The notes beneath the pieces were generated by a model. That model worked only from the letters and a program-made list of their open reading frames with translations, did not search any database and was not told where the DNA came from. A DNA stretch of 35,579 bases from Myxococcales bacterium (GTDB lineage Bacteria > Myxococcota_A > UBA9160 > UBA4427). Both the position numbers and the translations under genes were made by a program. Shown here in pieces: positions 24,901-33,764 of this stretch. The stretch spans positions 1-35,579 of the forward strand of contig DUCT01000053.1 of the NCBI GenBank assembly GCA_012959665.1, written 5' to 3'. Position 1 is the first letter of the stretch, and every line of letters begins with the position of its first letter.

Positions 24901-25866
24901 TTAGGGGGTGAGTTCCTCGCCATCCTCGGGCAGGAGAATCGTTCCGTCGTAGGTCTGGCCCACGATGGCCTTGATCTGGAAGGCGTAGAAGGGGGGCGGG
25001 CGCATGCGGACCAGGGCGAGTTGTTTTGCCCGTGCCCGGGTAGCCAGCGCGCCAATCTTCTCGATGGAGGTATGGAGCGCCGCTTCGGCGATGAGGCGTT
25101 GGGGATCGGCGATGATGCCCGCGGCTTCGATGTCCTCGGGCGGCGGGACAAATACGGCTTCGTGGACGAGGAGGTCGGTATCCCGGGCAAATTCCACCAG
25201 AGCATCCGGGGCCCATCCGGTCCCCGAGATGACCACGGACCGCTTTCCCCGTTCGAAACGCCAGGCCAGGGCGGGAAGCTCCCCCCCGGATAGTTCCCCG
25301 GCCAGAATGGTGACGCCTTCGATCTCTTCGGTATAACCGTCGCCCACTTCCTGGACCTCGATTGCCGATCCACGACTGGAGAGCGGCAGCGCTCGGCCCA
25401 GGGCTTCCCCGCCCTGGGAGTACGCGGCGAGCAGTCCCTCCACCAGGGCGGCCGTGCCCGGAGGCCCGATAACGCGGAGTGGCTCGTCCCGGTCGTGGAG
25501 CCAGCCGGTATAGAGAAGGTCATCCAGGCCCAGGGTATTCAGGGGCAACAGGTTGGTCAGCAGGATCATCTCGGGCTGATTGACCGGAATCAGGGCGTTT
25601 CGCAGGGCCTCGGTCACCCCGCGCCCCACATCGACCAGGATGATGTGGTTCCCCCAGGCTACTGCGGTGGCCGGTCCGAGTCGTTCGGGATTTTCGTAAC
25701 CGCTCCCGGTCCCCACGGCCACGACCGAGAGGGAGGGGTAGTGGCGTTCCTCAAGGGGGCCGACCAACTCGCCTAGTTCGGCGGCGCGCCAGATCACGAA
25801 GGCAGCGGACCAAGCCATGGCGATCACCGCCACCAGGCCAAAAATGAGTACGAGTCGAAGATTCAT
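24901..25866 (-). CDS. Membrane-anchored MBL-fold protein without metal ligands (tRNase Z-like pseudoenzyme)
   Basis: Protein of 321 residues with one N-terminal transmembrane helix (LVLIFGLVAVIAMAWSAAFVIW) and an MBL-fold body closest to ribonuclease Z-like proteins: VVAVGTGSGYENPERLGPATAV, then NHIILVDVGRGV. The metal-binding motif HxHxDH, normally in THLHxDHxxGLxxLL, reads LLTNLLPLNTLGLDDLL, so all four ligands are substituted. The later SGDT motif reads SGTG, and the last ligand His before the RPP segment is also missing. The protein is thus predicted not to be a metallohydrolase. Its ATG (25866-25864) overlaps the purU stop, so it is translationally coupled to purU. Function unknown; a binding or regulatory role is speculation. 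Confidence 0.8.
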   Translation of the reverse strand: MNLRLVLIFGLVAVIAMAWSAAFVIWRAAELGELVGPLEERHYPSLSVVAVGTGSGYENPERLGPATAVAWGNHIILVDVGRGVTEALRNALIPVNQPEMILLTNLLPLNTLGLDDLLYTGWLHDRDEPLRVIGPPGTAALVEGLLAAYSQGGEALGRALPLSSRGSAIEVQEVGDGYTEEIEGVTILAGELSGGELPALAWRFERGKRSVVISGTGWAPDALVEFARDTDLLVHEAVFVPPPEDIEAAGIIADPQRLIAEAALHTSIEKIGALATRARAKQLALVRMRPPPFYAFQIKAIVGQTYDGTILLPEDGEELTP

Positions 25867-26753
25867 CCGGCAAACACCACCGTTCGGTTGTCGTGCACTA
25901 AAATTCGGCTTTCCAAGTGGAGTCGGACCGCCCGGGACAGCACAGTTCTTTCGACGTCCCGCCCGAGTCGCACGAGGTCAGCCACGGATTCCCGATGGCT
26001 GACATGGATCACGTCCTGCTCGATGATCGGGCCCTCGTCGAGATCGCTCGTCGCATAGTGGGCCGTGGCACCGATGAGCTTTACGCCCCGTTCGTGGGCC
26101 TGATGGTAGGGGCGGCCCCCGGCGAAAGCCGGCAGGAAGGAGTGATGAATGTTGATAATGCGCTCCTCGAAGCAGCGAGTGAAATCCTCGCTGAGAATTT
26201 GCATATAGCGAGCCATGACCACCAGGTCGATCTTCTCTTCCTGAAGCAAGGCAATCTCCTGCTTTTCTACGGTGGCTTTGTTTTCCGCGTCCACGGGAAA
26301 AACCCGAAAGGGCACGCCGAATTGCTCGGCGACAGGCCTTAGGCTTTCGTGGTTGCTCACGATCAAGGGGATCTGGCAGCGAAGCTCTCCCGAACGGTGT
26401 CGCAGAAGAAGGTCGTAGAGGCAGTGGTCGGTCTTCGAGACGAAGATCGCGACGCGCCGGGGCTGCTTTTCAAAGTGGAGCCACCATTTCATGGCGTAGC
26501 GCGCCCCGACCGTGCGAACCGTTGCCTCGAGGCGGTTGGCCGCAGCGACGCGATTGGCCCCTGCCAGTTCGGGGTCGTCGAACTGGATTCGCTGGAAAAA
26601 TTTCCCCGCCACCGTATCCGTATGCTGGTCGGCGTGGAGGATGTTGGCGCCCTGGTTGAACAGGGCCTGGGCGAGGGCTGCCACGAGACCCGGGCAGTCA
26701 TCGCAACTGACCAGCAAGGTGGCGGTGGTTTCTGGAAAATCGTGTGCAGACAC
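25863..26753 (-). CDS. purU: Formyltetrahydrofolate deformylase PurU
   Basis: Hydrolyses 10-formyltetrahydrofolate to formate and tetrahydrofolate, balancing one-carbon pools. The 296-residue protein has an N-terminal ACT domain (TATLLVSCDDCPGLVAALAQALF) and a formyltransferase-fold catalytic domain. The catalytic Asn201, His203 and Asp239 lie in IINIHHSFLPAF and SDLDEGPI. MKWWLHF and VAIFVSKTDHCLYDLL are typical PurU sequences. The GTG at 26753 is preferred over a TTG two codons earlier because AGGAG sits eight bases before the GTG but only two before the TTG. A coupled MBL-fold gene follows. Confidence 0.94.
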   Translation of the reverse strand: MSAHDFPETTATLLVSCDDCPGLVAALAQALFNQGANILHADQHTDTVAGKFFQRIQFDDPELAGANRVAAANRLEATVRTVGARYAMKWWLHFEKQPRRVAIFVSKTDHCLYDLLLRHRSGELRCQIPLIVSNHESLRPVAEQFGVPFRVFPVDAENKATVEKQEIALLQEEKIDLVVMARYMQILSEDFTRCFEERIINIHHSFLPAFAGGRPYHQAHERGVKLIGATAHYATSDLDEGPIIEQDVIHVSHRESVADLVRLGRDVERTVLSRAVRLHLESRILVHDNRTVVFAG

Positions 26754-27049
26754 GGACAAGGCTCCTGGAGTGCGGCCCCATATTCATGCAGCTGGGAGAT
26801 TCTGGCTAGCCCCGGGGAAAAGGGAACGGAAAATCGCTGGGCTCAGAGAATGCTGGCTGGAAGGAAAACCTTCCGATAAGGTGGTGATAAGGGGATCTCA
26901 CTCATTCCCGAGTCCGATCTGCGCGTTCGTGGGGAACGCGTTGGTACGGGCGGCCCGGAGGGGCGGACACGGCGCCCACCTCGGCCCGGGACCACGGCGA
27001 GCCAATATGGGGACTCGCCTTTCGACACTATGCCGGCATGGAGGTGACA

Positions 27050-27094
27050 ATGGATCAATGTAGCACTACGACGAGTGAGGTGGCGGCGACTTAG
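27050..27094 (+). CDS. Possible 14-residue leader peptide upstream of the LLM gene
   Basis: A short frame, MDQCSTTTSEVAAT, ends at TAG. It starts with ATG five bases after a strong Shine-Dalgarno GGAGG within GGAGGTGA (27040-27047). It precedes a terminator-like stem at 27155 and the oxidoreductase start at 27278, the arrangement of transcription attenuators. GGTGGCG within it (27079-27085) could pair with CGCCACC (27147-27153), immediately before the terminator stem. No homolog is known to me and chance occurrence is possible. Confidence 0.35.
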   Translation: MDQCSTTTSEVAAT

Positions 27095-27154
27095 CGCGCC
27101 AAGCATCACCCGAAAATTCCGGTGCTGCAGGGACGTAAGTTCCCAGCGCCACCG

Positions 27155-27216
27155 TTCCCGGGATCGCGGACGTCGTAGCCGCTTTGGGGCCAAGGCCCGA
27201 TCCCGGGAATTTTTTT
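27155..27216 (+). terminator. Strong terminator-like hairpin in the LLM gene leader
   Basis: TTCCCGGGATCG (27155-27166) and CGATCCCGGGAA (27198-27209) are perfect 12-base inverted repeats, followed by seven T (27210-27216). The loop of 31 bases can fold further. This is the best intrinsic-terminator shape in the window, yet no recognised plus-strand gene lies upstream of it. It may be an attenuator or the end of a small RNA. Confidence 0.6.
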
Positions 27217-27277
27217 GCCCGCTGTTCGGTTCTACTATTATGAGTCGCGTGGAATTTTCCCGGGGAGGTTCTGATCC

Positions 27278-28360
27278 GTGAAGATCGGAGTATGCGTGGC
27301 CAGCCACGTAGGCGATATCGACTACGTGGTCGCCGCAGAGGCGCTGGGTTACAGCCACGCATGGCTGGCCGACAGCCAGATGATCTGGTCCGACTGCTAC
27401 GCGACTCTCGCCCTTGCCGCCGATCGAACTGAGCGCATTCACCTGGGAACGGGGATCGCCGTGACCGGAACCCGCCCGGCGCCGGTCACAGCGGCTGCCA
27501 TCGGGACCATCAACGCCCTGGCGCCGGGGCGCACCTTCCTGGGTGTGGGCGCGGGCAACACCGCCCTGCGGATCATGGGCGCCCCGCCCCAACGAATCGC
27601 CGAATTCCAACGCTATCTCGAGAGCCTGGTGCCCCTGATTCGGGGCGAGGAGGCCTTTGTCGAGCTTTCTGGCGTGCCGCGTCCCATCCGGCACATCATG
27701 CCCGATCGAGGTTTCGTGAACTTCAAGGATCCGATTCCCCTTTACGTTTCGGGCTTTGGCCCGCGATCACTGGGCCTTGCTGGGCAGTACGGGGATGGGG
27801 CGGTGCTGGCTCAGCCTCCCCACGCCGGGGCGATGGAATTCGCCTGGCAGGCAATAGAGGCCGGGGCAAAGGCCGCGGGTCGTCGGCTTGAGCGCGACCG
27901 CTTTCCCACTACGTCGCTCACGACGATTTCGGTGCTGGACCCAGGAGAGTCCGCTGATTCTCCCCGAATCCGCCACGAGTGCGGGGCGTTTGCCATGGCG
28001 ACGCTCCACTATGCGTACGACCAGTGGCGCCAATTCGGTCAGTCGCCGCCCGGTTTCTTGGCCGATATCTGGGAGACCTATTGCGCGCAGCTGGACGCGG
28101 TGCCGAGTGAGCGTCTTCATCAACGAATTCATGCGGGGCACAATTGCTGGGTCCTGCCCGAGGAGGAGCGGTTTGTTTCCCAAGAGCTGATCGAAGCCAC
28201 ATGCCTCGTCGGGACTCGGGACCAGTTGCTCGAGCGTCTTCACGGGTTGGCCGAAGCGGGGCTCGATCAGGTCATGATTCTCCCGGCACTGGAACCCCGC
28301 TACGCCGTGCTCGAGCGGGTGGCCAAGGATCTCATCGGCCCCCTGGCTGATCTGGCTTGA
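27278..28360 (+). CDS. LLM-class F420-dependent-type oxidoreductase
   Basis: Luciferase-like monooxygenase-fold oxidoreductase, 360 residues. The opening KIGVCVASHVGDIDYVVAAEALGYSHAWLADSQM is the typical TIM-barrel start of F420-dependent LLM enzymes. IHLGTGIAVTGTRPAPVTAAAIGTINALAPGRTFLGVGAGNT contains the flavin/F420-phosphate region, and PLYVSGFGPRSLGLAGQYGDGAV is another common barrel block. Members reduce or oxidise diverse substrates with F420 or FMN; the substrate here cannot be assigned. The GTG at 27278 has GGGGAGG (27262-27268) nine bases upstream. It stands alone, preceded by an attenuator-like leader. Confidence 0.88.
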   Translation: MKIGVCVASHVGDIDYVVAAEALGYSHAWLADSQMIWSDCYATLALAADRTERIHLGTGIAVTGTRPAPVTAAAIGTINALAPGRTFLGVGAGNTALRIMGAPPQRIAEFQRYLESLVPLIRGEEAFVELSGVPRPIRHIMPDRGFVNFKDPIPLYVSGFGPRSLGLAGQYGDGAVLAQPPHAGAMEFAWQAIEAGAKAAGRRLERDRFPTTSLTTISVLDPGESADSPRIRHECGAFAMATLHYAYDQWRQFGQSPPGFLADIWETYCAQLDAVPSERLHQRIHAGHNCWVLPEEERFVSQELIEATCLVGTRDQLLERLHGLAEAGLDQVMILPALEPRYAVLERVAKDLIGPLADLA

Positions 28361-28393
28361 CCCCCGGTGCGAGGGCTGCGAGGGAACGGGGGT
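28360..28393 (+). terminator. Possible terminator hairpin after the LLM gene
   Basis: ACCCCCG (28360-28366) and CGGGGGT (28387-28393) form seven pairs around a 20-base loop, starting at the last base of the stop codon. There is no T-run, so a Rho-independent role is weakly supported. Confidence 0.3.
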
Positions 28394-28472
28394 AGGGAGC
28401 GGCATGTTCCCCTCGGGTGCCGGTGCATAGTGCAGGAAATCGGTCAGGGGTACCGAAGCAGAGAGAAATGGC

Positions 28473-28501
28473 TTTCCATCGACCCCCAAAAGTGGTAAAA
28501 T
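28473..28501 (+). promoter_or_regulatory. Candidate promoter of the DUF6502 gene
   Basis: TTTCCA (28473-28478) and TAAAAT (28496-28501) are separated by 17 bases, 31 bases upstream of the ATG. The -10 is a good match; the -35 matches only loosely. Confidence 0.35.
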
Positions 28502-28531
28502 TTCCCATTACTGTTGAAGAATGGGGGCCAC

Positions 28532-29401
28532 ATGTCGGATGGCGACTTTCAGACCGATCAGCCGCCCGGGACGTCTCAAGCGCTTTGGAAAGCCCTGAGA
28601 ACTCTCCTGCGACCGCTGGTGCGGCTATTGCTCGGCCTCCAGGTCACCTATCCCCAGTTGGCCGGTCTTCTGAAGGAAGTCTTCGTGGAGGTGGGAGATC
28701 GCGATTTCCAGCTCAAGGCCAAACGCCAGACCGATAGCCGGGTGAGCCTGCTGACAGGGATTCACCGCAAGGATGTCAAACGGTTGCGACGTACGGCCGG
28801 GATTCCCAGCGTGGCGCCCGTGGCGCTTTCCCTGGGTGAGCAAATTCATTCGCGCTGGATCAGTCGGTCCGAATGGCTGGATGAGTCGGGAGGGCCCCGG
28901 GCACTCCCGCGACAGGCGAGTCCCGGGCTTCCGAGCTTCGAGGCATTGGTGGAGTCGGTGAGTCGCGATATTCGTCCAAGGTCAGTGCTCGACGAGTGGA
29001 TGCGTCTGGGCGTGGCAAAGTTGGACGCGGACGGAAACGTCGCGCTCGCGGCCTCGGCCTTTGTTCCGAGCAAGGGCTTCGACGAGAAATCCTTCTATCT
29101 CGGCCGCAACGTGGCCAGTCACATCGCTGCGGCGGCCCACAACCTGACCCACGAGTCGGAAACCTTCGTCGAGCGCAGCGTGTACTACAACCGCTTGAGC
29201 GCGGCCTCGGGGCGTGAGTTGCAGCGTCTTTCCGAAGAGAAGGGGATGGACGCGCTGCGGGCTTTGAACCGGCGGGCGGCGGAACTCCAGGCGCTCGATC
29301 GGGAGAAGGTGGGCAACGACCAGCACTTCAACTTCGGCATCTATGTCTACCAGGAAGCGGTTCTCCCGAACTCGGAAGTAGGAGACGCCGATGCCGAGTG
29401 A
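28532..29401 (+). CDS. DUF6502 family protein (putative HTH-containing)
   Basis: Cytoplasmic-looking 289-residue protein matching my recollection of DUF6502. The N-terminal 100 residues are helical and resemble a winged-helix or HTH layout: LLLGLQVTYPQLAGLLKEVFVEVG, then SRVSLLTGIHRKDVKRLR. A distinctive segment FYLGRNVASHIAAAAHNL follows, and the C-terminal part is charged and helical. No signal peptide or catalytic motif is seen. The ATG at 28532 has GGGGG close upstream; an in-frame TTG at 28514 is the alternative. Its end overlaps the next gene (DUF5666) by 11 bases, so the two are co-translated. DUF6502 and DUF5666 genes are, from memory, often neighbours. A regulatory role for the pair is inference. 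Confidence 0.72.
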   Translation: MSDGDFQTDQPPGTSQALWKALRTLLRPLVRLLLGLQVTYPQLAGLLKEVFVEVGDRDFQLKAKRQTDSRVSLLTGIHRKDVKRLRRTAGIPSVAPVALSLGEQIHSRWISRSEWLDESGGPRALPRQASPGLPSFEALVESVSRDIRPRSVLDEWMRLGVAKLDADGNVALAASAFVPSKGFDEKSFYLGRNVASHIAAAAHNLTHESETFVERSVYYNRLSAASGRELQRLSEEKGMDALRALNRRAAELQALDREKVGNDQHFNFGIYVYQEAVLPNSEVGDADAE

Positions 29402-30776
29402 ACGGCGGCGGGCACGCTTCGAAACCGGCCTGGCTCTGCTACTGGCCGCGACCTTGGGAGGGGTGCCCTCGGTTGCGGCAGGGGATCCTTGTATTGCCTC
29501 CTTGCGGGCCCCGGCGACGGGCGGCTTGGGCGGAACCGGGCTGAGTGAAAGCGAGGGAGGCATCGGTGGCACCGGCTTCACCCGGCCCGGGGGCGCGGAT
29601 ATGGTTGGGGCCGGTGACGATGAGGCGGGGGGCATCGGGGGAACAGGCCTTGGCGACGAGGAGCCCACGGGCGGCATCGGGGGCACGGCGTGGTTCGATA
29701 CCGATTCGGGGATCGGGGGTACCGGTGTGGTGGGCACAATCACGGCATTCGGAAGTATCTGCGTCAATGGCTATCACCTGGACTTCGAACCCGACACGCC
29801 GGTCCAGATCGACGGTGTTCGCGCTTCGGTTAAGGATCTCGCAATTGGTCAGTGGGTGGATGCTCAGGTGGAAAAGAGCGAATCGAATCGGCTCCGGCTC
29901 ACGCGCCTTGAAGTTCGTTCCGCGGTCATTGGTCCGGTTGAGACGATCGACGTTGAGCAGGGGACCCTGCGGGTTGCGGGCCAGTTCATCGCCCTTCCTT
30001 CGCGTTTTGCGGCAGAGAGTGCCGAGGCTTTGGAGCGCGCCGAGCCGGGCGACTTCGTGGCGGTCAGTGGCTTGAGGCGCGATGACGGGTTGGTGGTGGC
30101 TTCCCGGGTCGAACTCAGGGGCGATGGGACAGTCGTGAGCATCGAGGGCCGATTGAGGCGCGGCACCGACGACGCGCTCTATGTGGGCGATCTGCGCGTT
30201 GATATCGAGGGGTCGGCCCATGCCCCGGAGAGCACCGAGGTGGTGCGAGTGCACGGGCGCATCAATTCGGACACGGGCGTGCTCGAGCGTGCCCGCATCG
30301 AACCCGTGAAGGCGTTTGCCCCGGGGATCGAGCGGATCTCCCTGGAAGGCTACGTTGCCGAGCGTTCGGGCAAACGGGTCCGAGTGGGCAATCGGTGGGT
30401 CGATCTGTCCGGACTGGATGGGTCGCGTGCCCAGGTGGAATCGGGGGACCGGGTTTTCGTGCGCGGCCGATTGACGGGGGAGGGCGTTCTCCGAGCCCAG
30501 GGAATATCACTGGATCAGCGCGCACTCGAGGTGCCGAGCCGATGGCGCGGTGAGAACCAGAGAGGGAACCGGGGCTCGGGCAAGTCCTCAGACCTTTCAG
30601 AAGACAGAAGCGATCGTTCGGACCGTTCGGACCGTTCGGACCGTTCGGACCGTTCGGACCGATCGGACCGCCCGGACCGTTCGGACCGTCCAGATCGCCC
30701 GGACCGCCCGGATCGCCCGGACCGCCCGGACCGCCCGGACCGCCCGGAACGCTCGGGCGGGAGGGGTCCCGGTTAG
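29391..30776 (+). CDS. DUF5666-domain secreted protein with GGIGGTG repeats and Arg/Asp/Pro triplet tail
   Basis: Exported 461-residue protein. A signal peptide ([23 protein letters not shown]) is followed by five or so GGIGGTG-type repeats between residues 43 and 115. DUF5666 beta-rich modules follow, beginning [16 protein letters not shown] and continuing with repeats like VGPVE-type and [11 protein letters not shown]-type strands. The C-terminal 50 residues are DRS and DRP triplets ending RSGGRGPG. The ATG at 29391 has GTAGGAGA five bases upstream and lies inside the DUF6502 3' end. The stop (TAG 30774-30776) interlocks with the stop of the convergent SGNH/TPR gene (TAA 30775-30773). Role unknown; the modules suggest an OB-like or beta-sandwich envelope protein. 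Confidence 0.78.
   Translation: MPSERRRARFETGLALLLAATLGGVPSVAAGDPCIASLRAPATGGLGGTGLSESEGGIGGTGFTRPGGADMVGAGDDEAGGIGGTGLGDEEPTGGIGGTAWFDTDSGIGGTGVVGTITAFGSICVNGYHLDFEPDTPVQIDGVRASVKDLAIGQWVDAQVEKSESNRLRLTRLEVRSAVIGPVETIDVEQGTLRVAGQFIALPSRFAAESAEALERAEPGDFVAVSGLRRDDGLVVASRVELRGDGTVVSIEGRLRRGTDDALYVGDLRVDIEGSAHAPESTEVVRVHGRINSDTGVLERARIEPVKAFAPGIERISLEGYVAERSGKRVRVGNRWVDLSGLDGSRAQVESGDRVFVRGRLTGEGVLRAQGISLDQRALEVPSRWRGENQRGNRGSGKSSDLSEDRSDRSDRSDRSDRSDRSDRSDRPDRSDRPDRPDRPDRPDRPDRPDRPERSGGRGPG
30607..30750. repeat. 9-bp tandem repeats encoding the DR(S/P) tail
   Basis: Head-to-tail copies of a 9-base unit close to GACCGTTCG, drifting to GACCGCCCG towards the 3' end, encode the Asp-Arg-Ser/Pro triplets. 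The unit keeps the reading frame, so copy-number change would lengthen or shorten the tail without frameshift. Confidence 0.85.
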
Positions 30777-32704
30777 TTGGGGCCGGTCAGCTTTTCCAGC
30801 GCCCGGCGGGCATCGGTGTCCTCGGGTGCCGCCTCGAGCACCCGGCGAAACTCGTCGACGGCTTGGTCGGGTTGGCCCGCCCGCTGGAGGGTCCGGGCGA
30901 GGTTGTAGCGGGCATCGATGTCGTCGGGGTCGTCCAGCAGCACGTGCTGGTATTCGCGGATTGCCCCAGCGAGTTCCCCCAGGCGAAGCAGTGCATTGGC
31001 CAGGTTGAACCGCGCGGCGGAGTGTTCGGGCGCTTCCCACAAGACTTCGCGGTAGGCCGTCACCGCTTCCCGGTCACGGCCCAGGCCCGCGAGGGTTGTT
31101 CCGAGATTGTTGCGCGCTTTGACGTAGCCAGGATCCCGGGACAGGGCGCGCGCGTAGTGGCTCAGGGCCTCCTCAAGATTGCCTGCCTCGGCTGCATGGG
31201 TGCCGAGGATGAAGTCCAGGTTGGCGTCGTCCTCCAAGTAATCCCTCGCCTTCCGAGCCACCCGCCCGGCGTCCTGGGTTTTTCCCGCCCAGCTGAGAAC
31301 CTTGGCCAGGTTGCGCAGAGCGATCCCGTGGGTTCGTCGGTCCACCCCGGATAAAACTCGGCGAGTAATTTCTTCTTCCCGGTCCGGGGTGAGGGGCGTT
31401 TGTCCGTCGATCCATCCGGCTTCGGTCATGGCCCCGATAATCTCCAGGGCGAGGAAACGGTGCCCTTCGAGGGTGGGGTGAACGTGATCCAGAAACCAGT
31501 CGTCGCCGGGAGCGCCGTGTCCTTTCTGGGCAACTACCCGGGCTCTGAGCAACGCCTCGAAATCAACCCGAACGACATCATGCTGCCGGGCGACTTCGCG
31601 AACAATCGAGGCCATGGGCGAGAGTGCGCGGAGGGGACAGATGTCCTCGTCCAGAGCCCTTCTCAGGCTCGCTTCGGCGGCCTCGGGCTGGTTTAACGCG
31701 AGTAGGCTCTGGCCAAGCCCATAGTGGCCTTCGGCGTGGCGCGGATCGAGGCGGGTCGCTTCGGCGAATGCCTGGCGCGCGCGGGTAGGATCCTCGGTAT
31801 CAAGTGCGGCCTGTCCCTCGTCCATGGTGCGCCGCCATCGCTCGCGTTCGGGCGGCTGGACTCCCTCGAAGTGCGTGCTGCGAAAGGGCGAGCAGGCGCT
31901 CAGATTCGAGGCGGGAACGACGAGCAGCGGATCGGCCCCGGCATCGCGCGCCAGGCGAATGATGCGCTCAAGGTTGAATCGATAGTGGCGGAGGACCGAG
32001 TCTCGAAGAGCGTCATCGCGCTCATAGGCGGACGGGCCGACACTGCCATCCAGCACGGCGGATACCTCCCCCTGGAGCACCGGGCGGTCGGGATCGCGGG
32101 GAGTGTCGAGCAGGCTGCGAAAGGCGGCGTCGATTCGAGTACTTCGGAGTAGAGCATCCGCGCGTTTCAGGATTGGGCTGCGGTCGCGGAGTTCGCCGTA
32201 GGTGCGCTCCTCGAGAAATTCGTTGTGGCCGGTATAGACGATGAAGTAGTCCGGGGCCATTTCGGCGAGTTCGCGGGTGAGGGCAGCCACTCGATAGCTC
32301 GCGTAGCTGATTCCACCGGCGTTCACGACCTCCCAGTTCGAGCCGGGCGCGACTGCGGGAAGAAACTCCCGGAGCCAGCCGCAGAACGAAGTGGCGTCCG
32401 AGTAGGGTCGGCCGTAGGTGGTTGAGCCGCCGAGGCAGAAGACTCGGCGCGTGCCGGCGGGTTTTTCGGCGGCGAAGGTCTGGGCGTTGAAGAAGCGACG
32501 CTTGTTGGCGGCGGTTCTCCAGATGGGTCGACCGCTTGCGTCGGAGTCCGGAGCAAAGAGCGGAATATGCGCGGCGAACCCCACGAAGGGGTCCTCGGTC
32601 TCCAAGCGGGACTGTACGCCCAGGACGGCAAGGCCGCCTTCGAGCAAAACGAAGAATGCGATCCAGACCGTGCAAGCGAAGATCAACTTTCGGGAATTGC
32701 TCAT
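30773..32704 (-). CDS. Membrane-anchored SGNH-hydrolase-like protein with TPR repeats
   Basis: Protein of 643 residues with an N-terminal hydrophobic anchor ([25 protein letters not shown]). An SGNH/GDSL-type hydrolase core has block I LGGSTTYG (Ser94), block [14 protein letters not shown], block [12 protein letters not shown] (Asn161) and block [11 protein letters not shown] (Asp406, His409). Two TPR-like repeats (residues about 290-352) are inserted inside the hydrolase between blocks III and V. Five or so further TPR units fill the C-terminus (for example [23 protein letters not shown]). The catalytic residues are intact, so an esterase or acetyl-transfer activity outside the cytoplasmic membrane is plausible; the substrate is unknown. 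The ATG at 32704 is chosen because it starts the anchor; longer upstream frames overlap the next gene. The Shine-Dalgarno is weak. Confidence 0.82.
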   Translation of the reverse strand: MSNSRKLIFACTVWIAFFVLLEGGLAVLGVQSRLETEDPFVGFAAHIPLFAPDSDASGRPIWRTAANKRRFFNAQTFAAEKPAGTRRVFCLGGSTTYGRPYSDATSFCGWLREFLPAVAPGSNWEVVNAGGISYASYRVAALTRELAEMAPDYFIVYTGHNEFLEERTYGELRDRSPILKRADALLRSTRIDAAFRSLLDTPRDPDRPVLQGEVSAVLDGSVGPSAYERDDALRDSVLRHYRFNLERIIRLARDAGADPLLVVPASNLSACSPFRSTHFEGVQPPERERWRRTMDEGQAALDTEDPTRARQAFAEATRLDPRHAEGHYGLGQSLLALNQPEAAEASLRRALDEDICPLRALSPMASIVREVARQHDVVRVDFEALLRARVVAQKGHGAPGDDWFLDHVHPTLEGHRFLALEIIGAMTEAGWIDGQTPLTPDREEEITRRVLSGVDRRTHGIALRNLAKVLSWAGKTQDAGRVARKARDYLEDDANLDFILGTHAAEAGNLEEALSHYARALSRDPGYVKARNNLGTTLAGLGRDREAVTAYREVLWEAPEHSAARFNLANALLRLGELAGAIREYQHVLLDDPDDIDARYNLARTLQRAGQPDQAVDEFRRVLEAAPEDTDARRALEKLTGPN

Positions 32705-32850
32705 GGGTACCGGGCGGAGCCGCTCTTCGAAGGGGTGCGAAGCATTGTTCTTGATTAGCCCAGCCAATGACGGCTTCCGAGCCCGCGGATGGATTGAGGG
32801 CTCCGGCGCTCCCGGGGAGGACAGGTCCAGCGAGCGTCGGGGCTCTCGGT

Positions 32851-33711
32851 CTAGAATCGGTCGTAGATAAAGCGCAACTGGAGACCGAATCCCCAATCCG
32901 GCGAGTTCTCGGACAGGCCGATCACCCCGTAGGGGCTGATGGCGAAGCGGCGTCCCATCTTGAAGTTCGCGAAGGGCGACAATTCGTGGGAGTCCGGGAA
33001 GTTGGGCGAAGCCGATTGGCTCCAATCGTAGGAGATGCCCAGGCTGATGCGCTGGCTAACACTCGCGGAAACTCCCGCGTAGGCGAGCCACTTGTTTTGG
33101 AGATCGGCTCCCGGCGGTTCGCCGACGAAGCGATAGCCGACCCCCGCAAACGGGACCAGGGGTCCAAAGGACTTGGAGAAGTCCACCTGCAGCGTGTAGT
33201 CGGTCTCACCGGTGCCCAGTCCCTTGTCGCGATCGGCGGTACCGATCTTGATCTTGGTTGAGAGTTCCACCGCGGGAAGCGGGGAGGACGCTTCAGGGTA
33301 ATAGACGTACGCAAATCCCAGAACAACGTCTCCCACCCCGGACTGCTCGGGCTGGGCGCCGCCCTGACAGGCATCGTCGAACAGATTGCACGTCGACCGG
33401 ACCCAAGGGATGCTGGCCCGAAAGATGAAGGGATCCAGTTCCAGCTTGACGGAGGTGGGAACGTAAAGCGTTTGGCTATCGGCCCCGGAGCCGTAATCGC
33501 CCTCGCTGTAGTCCACCCCCGTACTGGCGGTGAGGCGAAAGGGGACGCCCGAGTATTCGAGTAGATCCTCTTCTTCCGCAGGAGCCCGGCTCTGGCCGTG
33601 AGCCACAGGCGCGAGCAGAAGCGCCAATGCCATCGCGAAATAGATCCAGCGAGATTTCGTGGCAGTGGCCATAACGGTGGGAGGGTAGGAGGTTTCGAGG
33701 GGGTGATTCAT
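32851..33711 (-). CDS. Outer-membrane beta-barrel protein (transporter-like)
   Basis: Exported 286-residue protein. It has a long n-region and hydrophobic segment (WIYFAMALALLLAPVAHG), then strands rich in alternating aromatic and polar residues: VELSTKIKIGTADRDKGLGTGETDYTLQVDFSKSF and VPFAGVGYRFVGE. It ends in LQLRFIYDRF, a C-terminal Phe typical of barrel assembly. It resembles the small transporter-like or MetA-pathway barrel families but no family is certain. The ATG at 33711 has AAGGA nine bases upstream; the GTG two codons before is too close to that site. Downstream is the SGNH/TPR gene after 146 bases. Confidence 0.78.
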   Translation of the reverse strand: MNHPLETSYPPTVMATATKSRWIYFAMALALLLAPVAHGQSRAPAEEEDLLEYSGVPFRLTASTGVDYSEGDYGSGADSQTLYVPTSVKLELDPFIFRASIPWVRSTCNLFDDACQGGAQPEQSGVGDVVLGFAYVYYPEASSPLPAVELSTKIKIGTADRDKGLGTGETDYTLQVDFSKSFGPLVPFAGVGYRFVGEPPGADLQNKWLAYAGVSASVSQRISLGISYDWSQSASPNFPDSHELSPFANFKMGRRFAISPYGVIGLSENSPDWGFGLQLRFIYDRF

Positions 33712-33764
33712 AATCACTCATCCTTATTCCGGTGAAAAGAACTGTGCCAAGGTTTGTGCATTTT

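Larger units (their letters stand above)
26754..27277. other. Intergenic region between purU and the LLM oxidoreductase gene
   Basis: About 520 bases between divergent genes. No conserved protein is visible. The left half has GC-rich sequence, a direct repeat GATAAGG (26875 and 26886, one helical turn apart) and a six-pair hairpin GGCGAG/CTCGCC (26996-27019). The right half has a short possible leader ORF and a strong terminator-like hairpin, listed separately. Confidence 0.6.

Noticed and set aside
33729-33750. A sigma54-like site (TTGGCAC on the minus strand) upstream of the beta-barrel gene
   Set aside because: The -24 part is good, but the essential GC of the -12 element is missing (TTTTC).
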